NCBI GenBank assembly: GCA_937919295.1
Contig: CALFRX010000211.1
Coordinates: forward strand, 1-9,619
Direction of reading: 5' to 3'
DNA length: 9,619 nt
Origin: an uncultured Peptococcaceae bacterium
Lineage (GTDB): Bacteria; Bacillota; Dehalobacteriia; UBA7702
Shown: in pieces, positions 7,260-9,619 of the stretch
How the letters are laid out: each line of letters opens with the position of its first letter
Position numbering within the stretch: the first letter of the stretch is position 1
Notes under the pieces: model-generated
The model's database searches: none
Told to the model about the DNA's origin: nothing
What the model saw: only the letters and a program-made list of their open reading frames with translations
Translations under genes and position numbers: made by a program

Positions 7260-7371
7260 TAATGAAGAATTAATAATTATCATTTTTTCGGAAAATGCGG
7301 GATTCTCCCTGATCGCGGAAAAAAATAATACGCTTTTGCTGTAACGGGAAGAGGCGTAGTGAGGAAAATAC

Positions 7372-7785
7372 ATGAAAATAGCAGTTATTGACGGACAAGG
7401 CGGCGGCATCGGCAAGCATATCATGGAAAAACTTCGGGCAAACCTCCCGGAGGACACCTCCCTGATCGCCCTCGGCACCAACGCCCTGGCCACAGCGCAG
7501 ATGATGAAGGCCGGAGCCAGCGAAGGCGCCACCGGGGAGAACGCCATCTGCTTTATGGCGGATAAAGTCGATATCATCTGCGGTACCGTCTCGGTGCTCT
7601 GCGCCAACGGCATGATGGGTGAGATCACACCGGCCGTAGCGAAAGCCGTCGGCGAGGCAAGGTGCAAAAAGTATCTGCTGCCCATCAATAAGAATCAGAT
7701 TAAAATGGTTGGCGTAATCAAAGAACCTCTGCCGCATCTCATAGACCTGCTGGTAGAAGCTGTGAGAAAGGAAGGTGATCACTGA
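7372..7785 (+). CDS. DUF3842 family protein
   Basis: 137 residues, probably cytosolic, with no signal peptide or membrane segment. The N terminus KIAVIDGQGGGIGKHI has a glycine-rich turn after a beta strand (Asp7 to Gly14), like a dinucleotide- or nucleotide-binding loop. ALGTNALAT (33-41) and a VDIICGTVSVLCANGMMGEI stretch (66-85) are strongly patterned. There are four cysteines (60, 70, 77, 98). The match to the uncharacterised DUF3842 family is from recall of its sequence pattern; no biochemical role is known to me. ATG 7372 has GAGG (7361-7364) 7 bases upstream. The stop codon overlaps the start of the CooT gene by one base (TGATG), so the two are likely translationally coupled and may act together. 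A nucleotide-binding role is inference. Confidence 0.85.
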   Translation: MKIAVIDGQGGGIGKHIMEKLRANLPEDTSLIALGTNALATAQMMKAGASEGATGENAICFMADKVDIICGTVSVLCANGMMGEITPAVAKAVGEARCKKYLLPINKNQIKMVGVIKEPLPHLIDLLVEAVRKEGDH

Positions 7786-7979
7786 TGTGTGAAGCCAATG
7801 TTTTTATCAAGGATAAAGAAGCCAAAGAGTACGAATTATTATTGGAAGCCGTCGATAAAGTGATTCCCGGCGATGATGAAATCATCTTGGAAAGCATTTT
7901 CGGTGAACGTAAGATTGTGAAAGCGAAAATCAAGGAAATGATGCTCCTTGATCACAAAATCAATCTTGAAAGAATATAG
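7785..7979 (+). CDS. CooT family nickel-binding protein
   Basis: 64 residues. It begins MCEANVF, keeps the invariant Cys2, and carries ESIFGERKIVKAKIKEMMLL (36-55) and DHKINLERI, the hallmark of the CooT family (Pfam PF10133). Rhodospirillum CooT is a small dimer that binds Ni(II) through Cys2 and is linked to carbon monoxide dehydrogenase maturation. Many Bacillota carry homologues without adjacent CODH genes, and none is seen here, so the client enzyme is unknown. The start is fixed by the TGATG overlap with the DUF3842 gene and by an AAGGAAGGTGAT Shine-Dalgarno-like stretch at 7768-7779. The product should be cytosolic. Nickel handling is expected from family knowledge, not proven by context. 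Confidence 0.88.
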   Translation: MCEANVFIKDKEAKEYELLLEAVDKVIPGDDEIILESIFGERKIVKAKIKEMMLLDHKINLERI

Positions 7980-8073
7980 GAAATTCATCATAGAAGAGCC
8001 TTCCGACTTTGCTTTTTGTCCAGTTCAGAGGCAAAAACAGAGCATGGACCGGTGAAGAAGGGAAAAAAGGAAT

Positions 8074-8820
8074 ATGTCAGGACATTCGAAATGGGCGAAC
8101 ATCAAAAGAAGGAAAGGGGCGGTTGACGCCGAACGCGCCAAAGCGTTTACAAAGATTTCCAGAGAAATCATTGTCGCGGTGCAGCAGGGCGGACCCGATC
8201 CCGACGGAAACTTCCGGCTTAAATTGATGATTCAAAAAGCAAAAGCGGCGAATATGCCCAACGACAACATCAACCGCTGCATCCAAAAAGCCGCCGGCAA
8301 CGGCGATGACACGAAATACAACGAAGTCGTCTATGAAGGCTACGGCCCGGCGGGAACCGCCATTTTGCTGGAGATCATGACCGATAACCGAAACCGTACT
8401 GCCAGCGAAATCCGCTATCTTTTTTCCAGGAACGGCGGCAACCTCGGTGAAACCGGCTGCGTTGCCTGGATGTTTGACCGCGTGGGTAGAATTACCGCGC
8501 CGCTGGCGGGAAAAGAGGAAGACGATTTCATGATGATCGCCCTCGACGCGGGTGCGGAAGACGTTTCCTTTGAAGACGGTCTCGGTGAAATCATCACCCT
8601 GCCGGAGGAATTGGAGAACGTCAGAAAAGCCTTGCTCGAGGCGGGATTGGAAATTACCGATGCGGAAGTGACGCGCATTCCCAAAAATACCGTTGCCGTG
8701 GACGATGTTGACCAGGCGCGCCAGGTCCTTACCCTCTACGATGCTTTGGACGAATATGATGATGTGCAGAACGCTTACAGTAATTTTGAAATCAGTGACG
8801 ATATTTTAGAACAGATTTAA
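8074..8820 (+). CDS. yebC: YebC/PmpR/TACO1 family protein
   Basis: 248 residues, the usual length of the family. The N terminus SGHSKWANIKRRKGAVDAER and the following FTKISREIIVAVQQGGPDP, NMPNDNINRCIQKAAG, VVYEGYGPAGTAILLE, TDNRNRTASEIR and NGGNLGETGCVAWMF blocks are diagnostic. The protein is cytosolic. Members were long annotated as transcriptional regulators; more recent work ties YebC and mitochondrial TACO1 to ribosomes and to translation through proline-rich stretches. ATG 8074 is the family start; AAGGG (8058-8062, 11 bases away) and AAAGG (8066-8070, 3 bases away) are both imperfectly spaced, so the ribosome binding site looks weak. The 94-base gap after cooT has no clear terminator, so read-through from the DUF3842-cooT promoter is possible. 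The ruvC gene often found next to yebC is absent here. Confidence 0.95.
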   Translation: MSGHSKWANIKRRKGAVDAERAKAFTKISREIIVAVQQGGPDPDGNFRLKLMIQKAKAANMPNDNINRCIQKAAGNGDDTKYNEVVYEGYGPAGTAILLEIMTDNRNRTASEIRYLFSRNGGNLGETGCVAWMFDRVGRITAPLAGKEEDDFMMIALDAGAEDVSFEDGLGEIITLPEELENVRKALLEAGLEITDAEVTRIPKNTVAVDDVDQARQVLTLYDALDEYDDVQNAYSNFEISDDILEQI

Positions 8821-9096
8821 GTTTTTTGCGCTCATCTTGTCAGAGAAAAAGTCCCGTAAATAACGGCAGAAATCAACAGTCATATAGCAAGGTATTACTT
8901 ATATTGTTAAGGCAGAGCCTGTGAATCAACGGCGGTTTCGCAAAGTTTATTTGTGTCGCGTGATTTATGGGTCTCTTTTTTTCTACGGCTTACGCTTCTC
9001 CCTCCGTAAGATTTAAGATTTATGGTATGGAAGAATGGGATGGAGGGTTGACGAAAAGCCCTATCATCCGTTAGATACTACTCATGAAAAACAGAC

Positions 9097-9125
9097 TTGC
9101 GCCGTCACGCAACATACTTTATAAT
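9097..9125 (+). promoter_or_regulatory. Sigma-A promoter of mscL
   Basis: TTGCGC (9097-9102) and a perfect TATAAT (9120-9125) are separated by exactly 17 bases. Transcription would start around 9132, giving a leader of about 39 bases that contains the GAGAGG ribosome binding site. This suggests mscL is expressed independently of yebC. Confidence 0.8.
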
Positions 9126-9155
9126 AACCTTATTAAAAGAACCAATGATCAATAA

Positions 9156-9161
9156 GAGAGG
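9156..9161 (+). promoter_or_regulatory. Ribosome binding site that decides the mscL start
   Basis: GAGAGG (9156-9161) ends 3 bases before ATG 9165 but 9 bases before the in-frame ATG 9171. The spacing favours 9171, which removes Met-Ile from the longer reading. Confidence 0.65.
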
Positions 9162-9170
9162 TAAATGATT

Positions 9171-9572
9171 ATGGCAAACAAAGGTTGGATTGCTGAATTC
9201 AAAGAATTCGCTTTAAAAGGCACGATCATTGATGTGGCCATCGGCATGATCATCGGCATTGCTTTCAGCGCGATCATCAATTCCCTGGTGAACGATATGC
9301 TCATGCCGTTGGTGGGCATTGTCATCGGCAAAGTGGATTTCACTTCCCTTAGCATCAGCGTCGGTTCCGCCGAAGTGATGTACGGCTCCTTTATTCAGGC
9401 TTGTGTCAACTTCTTCTTAATTGCCCTAACGATTTTCCTTTGCATCAAAGGGGTTAACCGGGTGAGGCGCAGATTGGAAAAGGAAAAAGCAGCGGCAGTT
9501 GAAGAATCGCCGGCCCCTGCCGAGGACATTGCGCTGCTTACGGAAATCAGGGACTTACTAAAGAATGAATAA
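9171..9572 (+). CDS. mscL: Large-conductance mechanosensitive channel MscL
   Basis: 133 residues from ATG 9171 (135 if ATG 9165 is used). MscL forms a homopentameric inner-membrane pore that opens under membrane tension and releases solutes during osmotic downshock. The conserved N-terminal helix EFKEFALKGTIIDVAIGMII is present, followed by TM1 (about 17-44), a short periplasmic loop with the GKVDF segment (53-57), TM2 (about 72-95), the basic VRRRLEKEK turn (98-106) and a C-terminal bundle helix (ALLTEIRDLLKNE, 121-133). The Pro/Ala linker PAPAED (114-119) is typical. The length is normal and the gene looks intact. It is driven by its own promoter. Confidence 0.96.
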   Translation: MANKGWIAEFKEFALKGTIIDVAIGMIIGIAFSAIINSLVNDMLMPLVGIVIGKVDFTSLSISVGSAEVMYGSFIQACVNFFLIALTIFLCIKGVNRVRRRLEKEKAAAVEESPAPAEDIALLTEIRDLLKNE

Positions 9573-9590
9573 GCAGAAGAATACTTACGG

Positions 9591-9619
9591 ATGAATAACC
9601 CCACAAAAGAAATACGGCT
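9591..9619 (+). CDS. Possible start of a further CDS (partial)
   Basis: ATG at 9591 opens a frame (MNNPTKEIR) that runs off the window, 18 bases after the mscL stop. Upstream AGAAGA (9575-9580) is a weak, somewhat distant ribosome binding site. The short gap suggests co-transcription with mscL if the gene is real. Nine codons are too few to identify a family. Confidence 0.35.

Larger units (their letters stand above)
8821..9164. other. 344-bp intergenic region between yebC and mscL
   Basis: There is no convincing gene. It holds several small inverted repeats: CCGT/ACGG around 8854-8866, CTTACG 8989-8994 with CGTAAG 9005-9010 (overlapping TACGG/CCGTA), and a two-part hairpin 9038-9069 (GGATG/CATCC enclosing AGGG/CCCT). 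None is followed by a T tract, so no terminator for yebC is evident. A 35-codon open frame (8967-9074) lacks a ribosome binding site. The mscL promoter occupies 9097-9125. I do not recognise a known riboswitch. Confidence 0.6.

Noticed and set aside
7248..7782. Minus-strand frames of 146 and 170 codons
   Set aside because: They are antisense to the DUF3842 gene, which has a good ribosome binding site and a family-like product.
7999..8037. TTTTTG/CAAAAA inverted repeat between cooT and yebC as a terminator
   Set aside because: The stem is short and AT-rich, and there is no T tract after it.
8009..8227. 72-codon plus-strand frame overlapping the start of yebC
   Set aside because: It is an out-of-frame shadow of yebC with no ribosome binding site or family signature.

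Overview
This window reads as ordinary chromosomal DNA of a low-to-moderate GC member of the Bacillota (Firmicutes). The signs are a yybP-ykoY-type leader, an S-layer-homology (SLH) surface protein with a copper-amine-oxidase-N-like domain, a DUF3842/CooT gene pair, sigma-A-like promoters with TGn extended -10 elements, and strong purine-rich ribosome binding sites. An anaerobic Clostridia or Negativicutes lineage is my best guess, but the sequence alone does not fix the genus.

Layout. Bases 1-75 are the last 24 codons of an unidentified plus-strand gene, followed by a short terminator-like hairpin. A good sigma-A promoter (158-186) then drives a leader that I identify as a yybP-ykoY manganese riboswitch (193-282). 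Its closing helix competes with an intrinsic terminator (272-319). Behind it lies an 872-residue P2-type cation ATPase (349-2967). It keeps the site II ion ligands and lacks the site I carboxylates, which together with the riboswitch points to Mn2+ (or Mn2+/Ca2+) export. A bidirectional terminator region (2977-3061) separates it from two minus-strand genes. These are a secreted SLH + copper-amine-oxidase-N-like + MORN-repeat protein (3233-4675) and, upstream of it, a bifunctional class A penicillin-binding protein with a long C-terminal TGG(E/G) tandem repeat (4778-7162). The terminator of the PBP gene lies directly against the promoter of the SLH gene.

A divergent, AT-rich promoter region (about 7163-7371) leads rightward into a DUF3842 gene overlapped by one base with a CooT-family nickel-binding protein gene (7372-7979). 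Next comes a YebC/TACO1-family gene (8074-8820). A 344-bp intergenic region carries hairpins and a near-consensus promoter for mscL, the large-conductance mechanosensitive channel (9171-9572). A further plus-strand gene may begin at 9591 and run off the window.

How the genes relate. The strongest functional unit is the Mn2+ riboswitch plus ATPase. The PBP and SLH genes form a cell-envelope block, and MscL is also an envelope protein. DUF3842-CooT is a translationally coupled pair of poorly understood function. I see no mobile element, CRISPR array, tRNA, rRNA or defence system. The items most worth a second look are the riboswitch/ATPase pairing, the DUF3842-CooT pair, the repeat-bearing PBP tail and the unusual domain mix of the SLH protein.
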